The notes beneath the pieces were generated by a model. That model was not told where the DNA came from. It worked only from the letters and a program-made list of their open reading frames with translations, and ran no database searches. Below, piece by piece: positions 7,907 to 16,352 of a stretch of DNA of 22,338 bases (position 1 is its first letter; each line of letters starts with the position of its first letter). A program made the position numbers and the translations under genes. Source of the DNA: Blautia sp. (GTDB lineage: Bacteria > Bacillota > Clostridia > Lachnospirales > Lachnospiraceae); contig JAUUSJ010000059.1 of assembly GCA_030841965.1 (NCBI GenBank), positions 1 to 22,338 on the forward strand, written 5' to 3'.

Positions 7907-9076
7907 ATGTCTAAAATAGTAAATATATGTTTGTATGGACCAGTTACGGATGGCTGGTCATATCAAGATAACCTTCTTCCTAAGTATCAAAAAGAGAATG
8001 GAAATGATGTTGTAGTTATCACGAGCAAATGGGTATGGAACAATATGGGAAAATTAGTAAAAACAGATAGGACGGATTATTATAATGAATATGGTATTCA
8101 TACCATTAGATTGAATATTAGAGGTGATAGACCGCTCTCTGATAAATTTAAAAAATTTATTGGTGTCTATGAAGCACTAGAAAAGGAAAAACCAGATATT
8201 ATTTTTGTGCATTGTTTTCAGTTCCTTGATATTAAGAGAGTAATTGATTATGTGAAGCAACATAAGGGTACAATGGTTTATGTTGATAACCATTGCGACT
8301 TTTCTAATAGTGCTACAAATTGGGTTTCTAAAAATATTCTGCACAAGATTATTTGGAAAAGTAAAGCAAGAAAACTTAATCCGTATGTAAAAAAATTTTT
8401 TGGGGTTATTCCAGCGCGTGTTGATTTTTTGATTGATATGTATGGATTGCCTAAAGAAAAGGTTGAGTTACTTGAGATGGGAGCTGATGACGAAAAAGTT
8501 CGAGAAGCCTCAAATTATAATCAGCTTGAAAAAATAAGAGCAAAGTATGGAGTTAAAGATGCCGAGTTTTTGATTATGACAGGAGGAAAAATAGATCAGG
8601 CAAAGCAACAAACACTTTTACTTATGGAAGCAGTAAAAGAATTAAGTAGCGAATTTCCAGTTAAATTGATTGTGTTTGGTTCTGTATCTGAAGAACTCAA
8701 GGATAAGGTGCAAGTTCTTTCGGATGGTACGAGTGTAAATTATATTGGCTGGATTCGTTCTGATGATTCTTATAAGTATTTTTCTGCAGCCGATTTAGTT
8801 GTGTTCCCAGGAAGACATTCAGTATTTTGGGAGCAGGTCGTTGGAATTGGGAAACCTTTGCTTGTAAAGTATTGGGATGGAACCACTCACATTCAGGTGA
8901 ATGGAAATGCAGAATTTCTCAGAGAGAATTCTGTAAAAGAAATTAAAGATAAAATAATTGATTTACTTAAAAACGATAGAGAAAAATATAATCAAATGTT
9001 AATGGCGGCAAAGGGGGAAGCTAGACAGCGTTTCTCTTACAAAGAAATTGCAATGAGAAGCGTAGAGCAAAGGTGA
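7907..9076 (+). CDS. Glycosyltransferase family 4
   Basis: A GT-B transferase. The N-terminal acceptor half includes KPDIIFVHCFQFLDI (about 93-107) and YVDNHCDFSN (about 125-134). The donor half begins near residue 215 with FLIMTGGKIDQAKQ, followed by LIVFGSVSEEL and YIGWIRSDDSYKYFSAADL. The usual E-x7-E loop is replaced by VFPGRHSVFWEQVVGIGKPLL, in which one Glu remains. Thus the C-terminal motif is only partly canonical, as in a subset of GT4 proteins. AGGAG lies 7 nt before the ATG. Sugar and linkage cannot be assigned. Confidence 0.85.
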   Translation: MSKIVNICLYGPVTDGWSYQDNLLPKYQKENGNDVVVITSKWVWNNMGKLVKTDRTDYYNEYGIHTIRLNIRGDRPLSDKFKKFIGVYEALEKEKPDIIFVHCFQFLDIKRVIDYVKQHKGTMVYVDNHCDFSNSATNWVSKNILHKIIWKSKARKLNPYVKKFFGVIPARVDFLIDMYGLPKEKVELLEMGADDEKVREASNYNQLEKIRAKYGVKDAEFLIMTGGKIDQAKQQTLLLMEAVKELSSEFPVKLIVFGSVSEELKDKVQVLSDGTSVNYIGWIRSDDSYKYFSAADLVVFPGRHSVFWEQVVGIGKPLLVKYWDGTTHIQVNGNAEFLRENSVKEIKDKIIDLLKNDREKYNQMLMAAKGEARQRFSYKEIAMRSVEQR

Positions 9077-9114
9077 GGTGGTAATAATGAGAGAGTGTTG
9101 CAGAGGTGAACATT

Positions 9115-10032
9115 ATGAGTGAGCTAAGAATAGCATATTTGATTCTATGTCATCAGGATCCGAAACATATAGGAAGATTAGCAAGGAGACTTTCAAGTTA
9201 TGCGGATGTCTTTATTCATGTTGACAAAAAGATGGACATACGACATTTCTTGAAAGAATCCGATTGCAAAAATATTTATTTTATACCTAATAGAGTAAGG
9301 GCATATTGGGGAAGCTGGAATGCAGTTAAAGCGGTGATGAATTTGTTGGAGTATGCTTCACAAACAAATCGGTATGACCGATATATTGTTTTGCAAGGTC
9401 TGGATTATCCGATTAAATCGGACACCTATATTATTGATTTCTTTAAAAAAAATAAAGATGTAGAATTTATAAGAGGGTGTAACACATCAATCGAGGAAGA
9501 ATATTATTTTCGAGACAAATGTAAAAGCTATTATATATATAATACAGATTGTCCTTTGCGAAAGATGTGGAATTTGCTAATCAGATTTCTTGTTAAGGAT
9601 TTACATATTGATATTCGAAAAGGGTATGTTATTGATGGTAAAAGGTATGATGTTTATTGGGGTGCAGCACAATTTGCAATAACGGGAGAATGTGCCGACT
9701 ATATTTTAAAATTTGCAAAGAGTCACGAAAAATTCAATAAGTTTTTTTATCATGTATATCCAGCAGATGAAACTTATTTTCAAAGCATAATAATGAACTC
9801 ACAGTTTGTAGAGAAAACGGTTGCAGGAAAGGCTGACCAACCGATTCAAGGATTGACCAATCATAGAAATCTACATTTTTTTAAATATGATGGGCAGATT
9901 TGTGTGTTTACAGCTGAAGATTATGATATGTTAATGGGTAGATCTGAGTTGTTCTGTAGAAAAGTAAACAGCGAAAAGTCATCTGATTTGCTGGATAAAC
10001 TAGATGGGATGGAAAAATATGAAAAAGATTAA
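9115..10032 (+). CDS. Core-2/I-branching type glycosyltransferase (GT14)
   Basis: A GT14 family enzyme, which in known members transfers beta-1,6-GlcNAc or xylose to make branch points. The N-terminus has RIAYLILCHQDPKHIGRL and FIHVDKKMD, then RVRAYWGSWNAVKA, all hallmarks of the family. IVLQGLDYPIKS near 94-105 and YHVYPADETYFQSIIMNS near 220-237 complete the pattern. The ATG at 9115 is chosen over an in-frame GTG at 9106 because AGAGGTG lies 6 nt upstream of it, giving 305 aa. The 3' end overlaps the next gene by 14 nt. Its presence suggests a branched repeat unit. Confidence 0.88.
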   Translation: MSELRIAYLILCHQDPKHIGRLARRLSSYADVFIHVDKKMDIRHFLKESDCKNIYFIPNRVRAYWGSWNAVKAVMNLLEYASQTNRYDRYIVLQGLDYPIKSDTYIIDFFKKNKDVEFIRGCNTSIEEEYYFRDKCKSYYIYNTDCPLRKMWNLLIRFLVKDLHIDIRKGYVIDGKRYDVYWGAAQFAITGECADYILKFAKSHEKFNKFFYHVYPADETYFQSIIMNSQFVEKTVAGKADQPIQGLTNHRNLHFFKYDGQICVFTAEDYDMLMGRSELFCRKVNSEKSSDLLDKLDGMEKYEKD

Positions 10033-10882
10033 TAAAATAAAAAATTTAATTATTAATTATGTGTTTCGTAATAGGATGATATTCTGCGAACAGACTAGAC
10101 GCACAAAAAAAAATGAAGTGAATTTACATTGGTATAGCATAAGAAGTGATGATGGAACAGAAAATCTGGGAGATTATCTTTCGGTTATTATTGTAAAGAA
10201 TTTATTGGAAAAAAAGAATATATCAGAACACAAAAAATTATATAAGACGAAACACTTGTATGCAATCGGTTCGGTTATTTTTTATGGCTTTCAAAATGCA
10301 ACCGTATGGGGGAGTGGATTGTTACACGAAGCACCATTGTATAGAACACCGTTTATTTATCATTTGGATATCCGAGCTGTTAGAGGTCCATTGACGAGAG
10401 AATCTCTTCTAAAAAATGGATTTCAGGTACCAGAAATTTATGGTGATCCGGCTATTTTGTTGCCAATCTTTTATAAATCAGTCAAAAATGAAAATGATAA
10501 GAAAAAATACATCGTCATAAAACATAAGAATTCTACAGAGAAGGTTGAAAAAAGCAATGTTGTAAATATATTAACAAATAATTGGAAAAAAACGGTTGAT
10601 GAAATTATAAATGCGAAACTGGTACTATCAGGTTCGTTGCATGGAATTATAATTGCAGAGGCATATGGCGTGCCTGCGATATTAGTTAACAGTTTGATGG
10701 ATCCAAAGGATAAAGATTTGTTTAAATATAAGGATTGGTATTATTCGACAGGAAGGAAAAATTTCCTAATTGCAGAAAATATTGATGAAGCATTAAAAAT
10801 TGGCTCAGTACAGTCTCCCAACCTGCAGGAAATGCAAAAAAAGTTGCTAGAGGAATTTCCAAGTGATTTGTGGAATTTTTAA
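10019..10882 (+). CDS. Polysaccharide pyruvyl transferase family protein
   Basis: Transfers pyruvate from phosphoenolpyruvate to a sugar hydroxyl, forming a ketal that adds negative charge to the polysaccharide (CsaB/WcaK/ExoV family). Visible motifs are NLGDYLS, the block RAVRGPLTRESLLKNG, YGDPAILLP, and SGSLHGIIIAEAYGVPAI near residues 199-216, the characteristic S-x-LHG core. The ATG at 10019 is preferred over one at 10004: GGGATGGA stands 5 nt before it and nothing useful precedes the earlier one. It overlaps the GT14 gene by 14 nt, so the two are probably coupled. About 287 aa, at the short end for the family. Confidence 0.87.
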   Translation: MKKINKIKNLIINYVFRNRMIFCEQTRRTKKNEVNLHWYSIRSDDGTENLGDYLSVIIVKNLLEKKNISEHKKLYKTKHLYAIGSVIFYGFQNATVWGSGLLHEAPLYRTPFIYHLDIRAVRGPLTRESLLKNGFQVPEIYGDPAILLPIFYKSVKNENDKKKYIVIKHKNSTEKVEKSNVVNILTNNWKKTVDEIINAKLVLSGSLHGIIIAEAYGVPAILVNSLMDPKDKDLFKYKDWYYSTGRKNFLIAENIDEALKIGSVQSPNLQEMQKKLLEEFPSDLWNF

Positions 10883-10900
10883 TGTGATAAAGGAAAAAAT

Positions 10901-12355
10901 ATGAATAGTATGAAGAAAAATTTAATATATCAAACTCTATATCAGGTGTTAGCAACAGCAATGCCCTTGATTACTGCACCATATATATCAAGGGTACTTG
11001 GAGCAGAACAATTGGGTGTATATACATATATTGCAACCATTGCAAATTACTTTACAGTTGTCGCAGGATTGGGAATTGGAACTCATGGGACAAGAAGTAT
11101 TGCATTAAATCGAAGCGATATTGAAAAAGAATCGAAGATTTATTATCAAATAAGATTTATACAGTGTGGTGTAGCTGTAATAGTTTCTGTTGCATACATC
11201 GTTTTTGTGACAATATATGTCACAGAAAATGAAATAATATATTGGATACAATTGATTTGGATTGTTAACTGTGCTTTTGATGTGAATTGGTTCTTTAATG
11301 GAATAGAGGAATTTAAAATAACAGTAACTAAAAACACAATTATCAAAATAGCAACATTAATTGGTATATTTTCCCTTGTACATAATAAAAATGATACATG
11401 GATTTATGCATTGATTTTAGCTGGAAGCACGATTGTAAGTAATATAGTGCTTTGGGTTAAAATCCACAACTATGTGATAAGAGTCAAAATACCAATTAAA
11501 GATGCGTTACGACATATAAAACCTGCGGTGTTACTTTTTATACCATATGTAGCGATGACTCTTTATCATCAAATGGATAAGTCGATGTTGGGCTCATATG
11601 GTTTGTATATTCAGTTAGGATATTATTCTAATGCAGACAAAATTGTCAATATCTTGATTGGCGTTATTTCGGGGTTTGGCGCGGTTTCTTTGCCGAGGGT
11701 ATCTGCGTTGCTTTCGATTAATAAAAAAGACGAATATTTAAATGTAATAAACAAATCGATTGCATTGATTATGTTTTTATGTTCGGCATTAGCTTTTGGT
11801 ATTGCAGCAGTATCTAAAGAGTTTACGCCTATATTTTTTGGTAAAGAGTTTTCCGAATGCGCTCCAATTGTGGCAGCGTTATCTATGGTTATTTTTTTTA
11901 AATCATTAGCAACTATAGCGCGAAATCAATATTTAATGCCTTTAGGAAAGGATATTGAATATATGGCATCCGTTTTTAGTGGTGTTGTTATTAACTTTTG
12001 TTTGAATAGTTTATTGATCAAAGAGCATGGTGCGATGGGAGCAGTAATTGCAACATTGATTACAGAATGTATTGTTAGCCTTGCACAATTAATTTCGATG
12101 AACCATTTTGTGAATGTTTTTGCGCCCTTAAGACAAAGCCTTGTGTATTTGCCGATGGGGATAATAATGTATTTATTTGTTAGGTTGCTTGCAAATTTTG
12201 ATTTTATAAATGGTTTTATAGGACTTGTAGTTGAAATAGTTTTGGGAGCACTTTTGTATATTATTATGGTGTTAATTTACTGGCATATATCAAAAGATAC
12301 ATTGCTTGCACCAACAGTTGTTGAATTAATGAAAAAGATAAAAGGAAAAAGATGA
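10901..12355 (+). CDS. Wzx-type oligosaccharide flippase
   Basis: A polytopic membrane transporter of the MOP superfamily that flips the undecaprenyl-linked repeat unit across the membrane for the polymerase. It opens with LIYQTLYQVLATAMPLITAP and YISRVLGAEQLGVYTY, which is the standard Wzx start. About 12-14 hydrophobic segments run to residue 475. YHQMDKSMLGSYGLY near 223-237 is a conserved Wzx motif. Length, 484 aa, is normal. AAAGGA lies about 7 nt before the ATG at 10901; an in-frame ATG at 10910 is possible. Together with the Wzy candidate at 5507 it defines a Wzx/Wzy-dependent pathway. Confidence 0.93.
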   Translation: MNSMKKNLIYQTLYQVLATAMPLITAPYISRVLGAEQLGVYTYIATIANYFTVVAGLGIGTHGTRSIALNRSDIEKESKIYYQIRFIQCGVAVIVSVAYIVFVTIYVTENEIIYWIQLIWIVNCAFDVNWFFNGIEEFKITVTKNTIIKIATLIGIFSLVHNKNDTWIYALILAGSTIVSNIVLWVKIHNYVIRVKIPIKDALRHIKPAVLLFIPYVAMTLYHQMDKSMLGSYGLYIQLGYYSNADKIVNILIGVISGFGAVSLPRVSALLSINKKDEYLNVINKSIALIMFLCSALAFGIAAVSKEFTPIFFGKEFSECAPIVAALSMVIFFKSLATIARNQYLMPLGKDIEYMASVFSGVVINFCLNSLLIKEHGAMGAVIATLITECIVSLAQLISMNHFVNVFAPLRQSLVYLPMGIIMYLFVRLLANFDFINGFIGLVVEIVLGALLYIIMVLIYWHISKDTLLAPTVVELMKKIKGKR

Positions 12356-12385
12356 TAACAAGCAATATGAGAGTGAGGAAAAGTT

Positions 12386-13483
12386 ATGAAGAATATTTTA
12401 TCTATAGTCACGGCGGCGTATAATGCAGAAAAATATATTGATCAAATGATTGAATCTGTTCTTGCACAGCCGAAACAAGTTGAATTGATTATAGTAAATG
12501 ATGGGTCAACAGATGGAACAAAAGCTATATGTGAACAATATTCTATTAGATATGAAAATATAAGGCTTATTAATACTTTGAATTGTGGTGCTGGGGCAGC
12601 GCGGAATGTTGGATTAAAAAATACTCGGGGAGAGTATGTAATATATTTAGATAGTGATGATTTGCTTTTTTCAAATATTATTGATGAAAGTTTTATTGAA
12701 TATCTTGAGGAATGCTTGAAAAATAAAATCGATATTATTTCTACAGCTCGAACGAAAATCGACATGAATTTATTGGGTGATTGTAAGATTACATATCCGC
12801 AAGAAGTTTTTGAAATCAAAGCACATTTGCCAGAATTAGAGTTTTGGAGTTGCCTTTACCGAAGAAATTTTTTGGTAGAAAACCAAATTGAGTTTTTTGA
12901 ATACAAAGAGCAAGATATTGAAACCGCATTTAGATATCGTACTTTTTCAAAGGCAGACAAGATTACGGTTTCGCCAAAGTACTCATTCTATCTTCAACGA
13001 AACAATCCAGCTTCGAATATGCACACATATAATCACTATAAGCTATATAGAATTAAGGCGATGGTATATCGTGCATTATCTGAAGAAGCGAAAAATGAAT
13101 TAAAAGATGTTGTTTATTTAAAATCGGTTGCCGTTGAAAATATATATTTATATTTTAAATACACAAAAGAAAATGGACATGAAAATAGCGAGGATTGGAT
13201 AAATTGCGCACGGAAAGTAAAGGAATGTTTCTATCAATGTAAACTAGGAATTTTGGATTTTGATAAGAATGATTGGAAGAGAACTTTAAAATATATTTAC
13301 GAAGTAGTGTACTTGAATGTGTTCTTTTTGAAAAATCAGATGACTCGTTTGCCTAAACCAAAGGGGTATCGATTAAAAATGGGTGAGCCGAAGGTTGAGA
13401 TTGATTCTAAAGAAAAAATCTTAGCTAGACTAGCAAGAATTAGTGATACATGTAAGATGGAGTTAAGTCAGGCTGAGAAGTAA
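12386..13483 (+). CDS. Glycosyltransferase family 2
   Basis: A GT-A transferase and the last gene of the polysaccharide operon. The fold is marked by SIVTAAYNAEKYIDQMIES (residues 6-24), IIVNDGSTDGTKAICE (35-50), GAGAARNVGLKNTRGEYV (68-85) and the metal-binding LDSDD at 88-92. EQDIETAFRYR near 174 is the likely acceptor-site acidic motif. The C-terminal 120 residues are basic and aromatic, without clear membrane segments. GTGAGGAAAA precedes the ATG. Sugar specificity cannot be inferred. Confidence 0.9.
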   Translation: MKNILSIVTAAYNAEKYIDQMIESVLAQPKQVELIIVNDGSTDGTKAICEQYSIRYENIRLINTLNCGAGAARNVGLKNTRGEYVIYLDSDDLLFSNIIDESFIEYLEECLKNKIDIISTARTKIDMNLLGDCKITYPQEVFEIKAHLPELEFWSCLYRRNFLVENQIEFFEYKEQDIETAFRYRTFSKADKITVSPKYSFYLQRNNPASNMHTYNHYKLYRIKAMVYRALSEEAKNELKDVVYLKSVAVENIYLYFKYTKENGHENSEDWINCARKVKECFYQCKLGILDFDKNDWKRTLKYIYEVVYLNVFFLKNQMTRLPKPKGYRLKMGEPKVEIDSKEKILARLARISDTCKMELSQAEK

Positions 13484-13544
13484 AAAGTAATCCAGAAGGT
13501 ATTTGGATTAATGTATTCGAAAAAAGACGAGAATATATAAAATT

Positions 13545-13587
13545 GTAAGTGCCTCAAAATAAGCTACTATGATTTTGAAGCACTTAC
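13545..13587. terminator. Bidirectional terminator hairpin
   Basis: Arms 13545-13560 and 13572-13587 form a 15-bp stem with one mismatch and an 11-nt loop. It lies between two convergent genes and abuts the stop codon of the AbrB-like gene. T-rich sequence follows on the minus strand (AATTTTATATATT) and a shorter one on the plus strand, so it probably ends both transcripts. A smaller hairpin (TAATCCA/TGGATTA, 13488-13510) precedes it without a T-tract. Confidence 0.65.
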
Positions 13588-13965
13588 TTATAAATTCGTT
13601 CCAAAGATATCATTATAAGTTGAGAAGTCACCTTTCTCTTCTGCTACATCCTCGGCTCCAGACAACATCGTTTTAACCGCTAGTCTGACTTGTGCCTGTC
13701 TCTCTTTGAATTTGCTAAGGAGTGTCTCTTTTGATAACCTTTCTTCAATCAATTCGGTCAGAATTTGTTCTGAGAATTCTCCTTCAGAAAGCGTTTTTAT
13801 AGGGCAAATCACCAGTTCATTGTCACATAGAATACACTCTGCTTTGTCTCCAAAACCCAATGTCTGAAAAAACTTTTGTGGAATCGTAATCTGTCTTTTT
13901 GCAGAAACGCTTAAAACTTTACGATTCATTTTAGAAACACCCTTTTCCGCTATTGCCATCGGCAT
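13588..13965 (-). CDS. AbrB/MazE/SpoVT-family DNA-binding protein, orphan
   Basis: A 125-aa protein with a swapped-hairpin AbrB domain at residues 14-58. The diagnostic stretch is VSAKRQITIPQKFFQTLGF followed by GDKAECIL and ELVICPI. The C-terminal half is helical and charged (about 60-110), as in antitoxins that neutralise a partner with an extended tail. The start at 13965 is chosen because AGGGGAG lies about 6 nt upstream on the minus strand; ATGs at codons 3 and 13 are alternatives. Antitoxins of this type normally sit just before a toxin gene. Here downstream (leftward) only the terminator and the polysaccharide operon follow, so it is an orphan. It could instead be a transcription regulator of its own promoter. 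Confidence 0.8.
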   Translation of the reverse strand: MPMAIAEKGVSKMNRKVLSVSAKRQITIPQKFFQTLGFGDKAECILCDNELVICPIKTLSEGEFSEQILTELIEERLSKETLLSKFKERQAQVRLAVKTMLSGAEDVAEEKGDFSTYNDIFGTNL

Positions 13966-14255
13966 AATTACTCTCCCCTTATTATTTTATGTAAAACCAC
14001 TTCGCATTATTTTTTGCTTTTTTGTTTTCAAGAATAGCATAATGGAAAACGAAGAAGATGTCAAAGAGACAGCAAATCTGACGGTTGTTTTTTATAGATA
14101 CTGCTTTTTAAAGCAATTACACACTATTACGTAAGTGCTTCACACTTGCCATGTGCTAAATTTGATGGTAGAATTAAAATAGCGAAGAATACATGCGAGA
14201 TTATGCAGTGTGATTCCTTTGCATAGAATAAAAAGAAATGGGGTGACTGCACTTC

Positions 14256-15149
14256 ATGGAAAATGAGAATATTGTGGAGAAACCACAAAAACAATTTGAG
14301 GATCAGCCAGTGGAACAATTGCCAGAAGATGAAAGTATTATTGCAGCGCGTGAACGTCGAGTTGCTGAAGCCAGGAAGCTTACGCTATTTAGCGATGTGT
14401 TTATGACAACAGCGTTAAAAGATACGGCAGCCTGCCAGCATGTGTTACGTATCCTGACTGGTATCAAAACTCTTACTGTAAAAACAGTACGGACGCAGTA
14501 CCGTATTTCCAATATTACGTCCCATGATGCAATCCTTGATGTGCTTGCAGAGGATGGGAAAGGCCATCTGATGAATATCGAAATCCAGAGGGCAGATACG
14601 ATAGACCACGCCAGACGGACAAGATTTTATGGCTCCATGATCGACAGTGAGTATTTGCAGAAAGGGAAAACGTATAGCGAGATGCCAGATGTGCATATTA
14701 TATACATAAGCGAGACTGATTTGTGGAATGCGGGGCGGACGACTTACCTGGTAAAGAAATTTTTTGAAGGTACGGATGTGGCGTATGATGATGGACTTTA
14801 TATTCGCTACGTGAATGCGGCGGTAGATGACGGTAGCGACATAGCGAGGCTGATGGAATATTTTAAGACGACAGACCCAGAGGATGCAAGCCAGGGTGAT
14901 TTGTCAAAACGTGTCCACTTGCTGAAATGTGAGAAAGGAGGTTGGGACGAGATGTGTGAAGTCAGTGAAAAATGGTATAAAGAGGGAGAAGCGGTAGGAG
15001 AAGCCAGAGGTGAGATGAAAAAGGCGAAGGAGACTGCCTTTGAGCTTGCTGACATGGGTCTTCCAGTAGAAAAGATTGCGAAGGCTGTAAAAGTTAATTT
15101 GGAGACGGTAAAAGGTTGGTTTTCGGAAAAGCCGTCTGTGGCAAGATAA
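14256..15149 (+). CDS. Rpn-like PD-(D/E)XK nuclease / putative transposase
   Basis: A PDDEXK-type nuclease related to recombination-promoting Rpn proteins, which are common and mobile in gut Clostridia. RKLTLFSDVFMTTALKD (about 40-56) is the family's N-terminal block. Catalytic residues appear as Asp95 in HDAILDVLAED and Glu109-x-Gln111 in MNIEIQR, so the active site looks intact. Residues 270-292 (ADMGLPVEKIAKAVKVNLE) resemble a helix-turn-helix at the C-terminus, also usual in this family. GGGGTGA stands 9 nt before the ATG. Length, 297 aa, is normal. Clear terminal inverted repeats were not found, so mobility is inferred from the family. It is followed at once by a strong terminator. Confidence 0.87.
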   Translation: MENENIVEKPQKQFEDQPVEQLPEDESIIAARERRVAEARKLTLFSDVFMTTALKDTAACQHVLRILTGIKTLTVKTVRTQYRISNITSHDAILDVLAEDGKGHLMNIEIQRADTIDHARRTRFYGSMIDSEYLQKGKTYSEMPDVHIIYISETDLWNAGRTTYLVKKFFEGTDVAYDDGLYIRYVNAAVDDGSDIARLMEYFKTTDPEDASQGDLSKRVHLLKCEKGGWDEMCEVSEKWYKEGEAVGEARGEMKKAKETAFELADMGLPVEKIAKAVKVNLETVKGWFSEKPSVAR

Positions 15150-15150
15150 G

Positions 15151-15203
15151 AAATAAACGGCAGCAGATGAGGAAAATATCCTTGTTCTGTTGCCGTTTTA
15201 TTT
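15151..15203 (+). terminator. Intrinsic terminator after the Rpn-like gene
   Basis: CGGCAGCAG at 15157-15165 pairs with CTGTTGCCG at 15186-15194 (one G-U). Flanking A-rich and T-rich tracts (AAATAAA and TTTTATTT) extend the stem and give the U-tract. A small AGGA/TCCT stem lies inside the loop. Confidence 0.85.
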
Positions 15204-15433
15204 ATTGCTGTATTTTTGTAAGAAGAGCAAGATACAAGAGAAGTAAAGCCATCATTAGACTTATAAGATTAGAGCGGCGGCAAATGAGAAGTCGCAGTAT
15301 ATAAAAAATGGTCATTTGGATATGGATACGGTTATAAGTAAATTTATATTTAAATGATAAAATTTTGGTAGAAGCGGTTGCCTGATAATACGAGGAAAAA
15401 TACAGTGGAATATAGTGAGAGGAGAAATAGACT

Positions 15434-16216
15434 ATGAAATTTTATCATTTTGGAGAAAAAACGGCTCCTGTGATTTTTTTGTTTCCAGGTACTTGCTGTC
15501 ATTGGAGAGCAAATTTCGGGGGAGTGATTTCACTTTTGGAGAGAGATTTTCAAGTAGTATGTGTATCTTACGATGGATTTGACGAGACGGAGGAGACAAT
15601 ATTCCCAGATATGCTTAAGGAGACAAAAAAGATAGAGGCGTATATAAACAAAAAATTTGACGGTCGTATTTATGCGGCTTATGGCTGTTCTTTGGGTGGC
15701 TCTTTTGTCGGATTATTGATTCAGAGAAGGCGGATACATATGACGCATGGAATTTTGGGCAGCTCAGATTTGGATCAGGCGGATGGATTGTCTGCTAAGT
15801 TTCAGGCATGGTTTATCAGTCGAATATTATACAAAATATATCAAAAGGGAAAACTTCCGGGATTTATGCAGAAGAGATTAAAAAAGAAGCCAAAAGAAGA
15901 ACTTATTTATTACGATAAAATGCTTACTATATTTGGAGTGAAGAGTACAAAGATGTCTTTTGTAAAACGAGAAAGTATTAAAAATCAATTTTACTCAGAT
16001 TTGGTTACGCCATTGGAGGATGGGATTTTTGTATCGGGAACGACAATACATTGCTTTTATGCGACAAAAATGGGGGAGAAGTATTTAAAGCGCTACCAAA
16101 AGCATTTTAGAGAGCCAGATATTCGTTATCACGATATGCAGCATGAAGAGTTATTGGTCTGTTATCCAAGAGAGTGGGCGAGAGAGATAAGAAGAAGCTG
16201 TGGCATTGAGAAATAA
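15434..16216 (+). CDS. Alpha/beta hydrolase family protein
   Basis: A cytoplasmic hydrolase of unknown substrate, 260 aa, with no signal peptide. VIFLFPGTCCHWRANFGG (about 13-30) holds the oxyanion-hole region. YGCSLGGSFVGLLIQ near 82-97 is the nucleophile elbow, G-x-S-x-G-G, with the catalytic Ser. A His in YHDMQHEELLVCYP near 236-249 is the likely catalytic base. A basic, lid-like insertion lies around 120-160 (KGKLPGFMQKRLKKKPKEE). GAGAGGAGA precedes the ATG by about 7 nt. It stands alone between two transcription signals, so context says little. An esterase or lipase-like role is possible but unproven. Confidence 0.8.
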   Translation: MKFYHFGEKTAPVIFLFPGTCCHWRANFGGVISLLERDFQVVCVSYDGFDETEETIFPDMLKETKKIEAYINKKFDGRIYAAYGCSLGGSFVGLLIQRRRIHMTHGILGSSDLDQADGLSAKFQAWFISRILYKIYQKGKLPGFMQKRLKKKPKEELIYYDKMLTIFGVKSTKMSFVKRESIKNQFYSDLVTPLEDGIFVSGTTIHCFYATKMGEKYLKRYQKHFREPDIRYHDMQHEELLVCYPREWAREIRRSCGIEK

Positions 16217-16259
16217 TTAAGTTTCACAAAAACTTCACAAAATATAGATGGAATCACTC

Positions 16260-16288
16260 TTGACGAATGAAAATATATCTGTTATATT
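16260..16288 (+). promoter_or_regulatory. Sigma-A type promoter for the J-domain gene
   Basis: TTGACG (16260-16265) and TATATT (16283-16288) are separated by exactly 17 nt. It lies 64 nt before the start codon. No CIRCE-like inverted repeat is seen beside it, so HrcA control is not indicated. Confidence 0.7.
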
Positions 16289-16352
16289 ACAAATAGAACA
16301 ATTGTGAGGGAAATAGTTAAAAATAGATGATGACAAATAAGGAGGGAGAAAT

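Noticed and set aside
15116..15304. Small plus-strand gene after the Rpn-like gene
   Set aside because: It starts inside the upstream gene, runs through its terminator and has no ribosome binding site.
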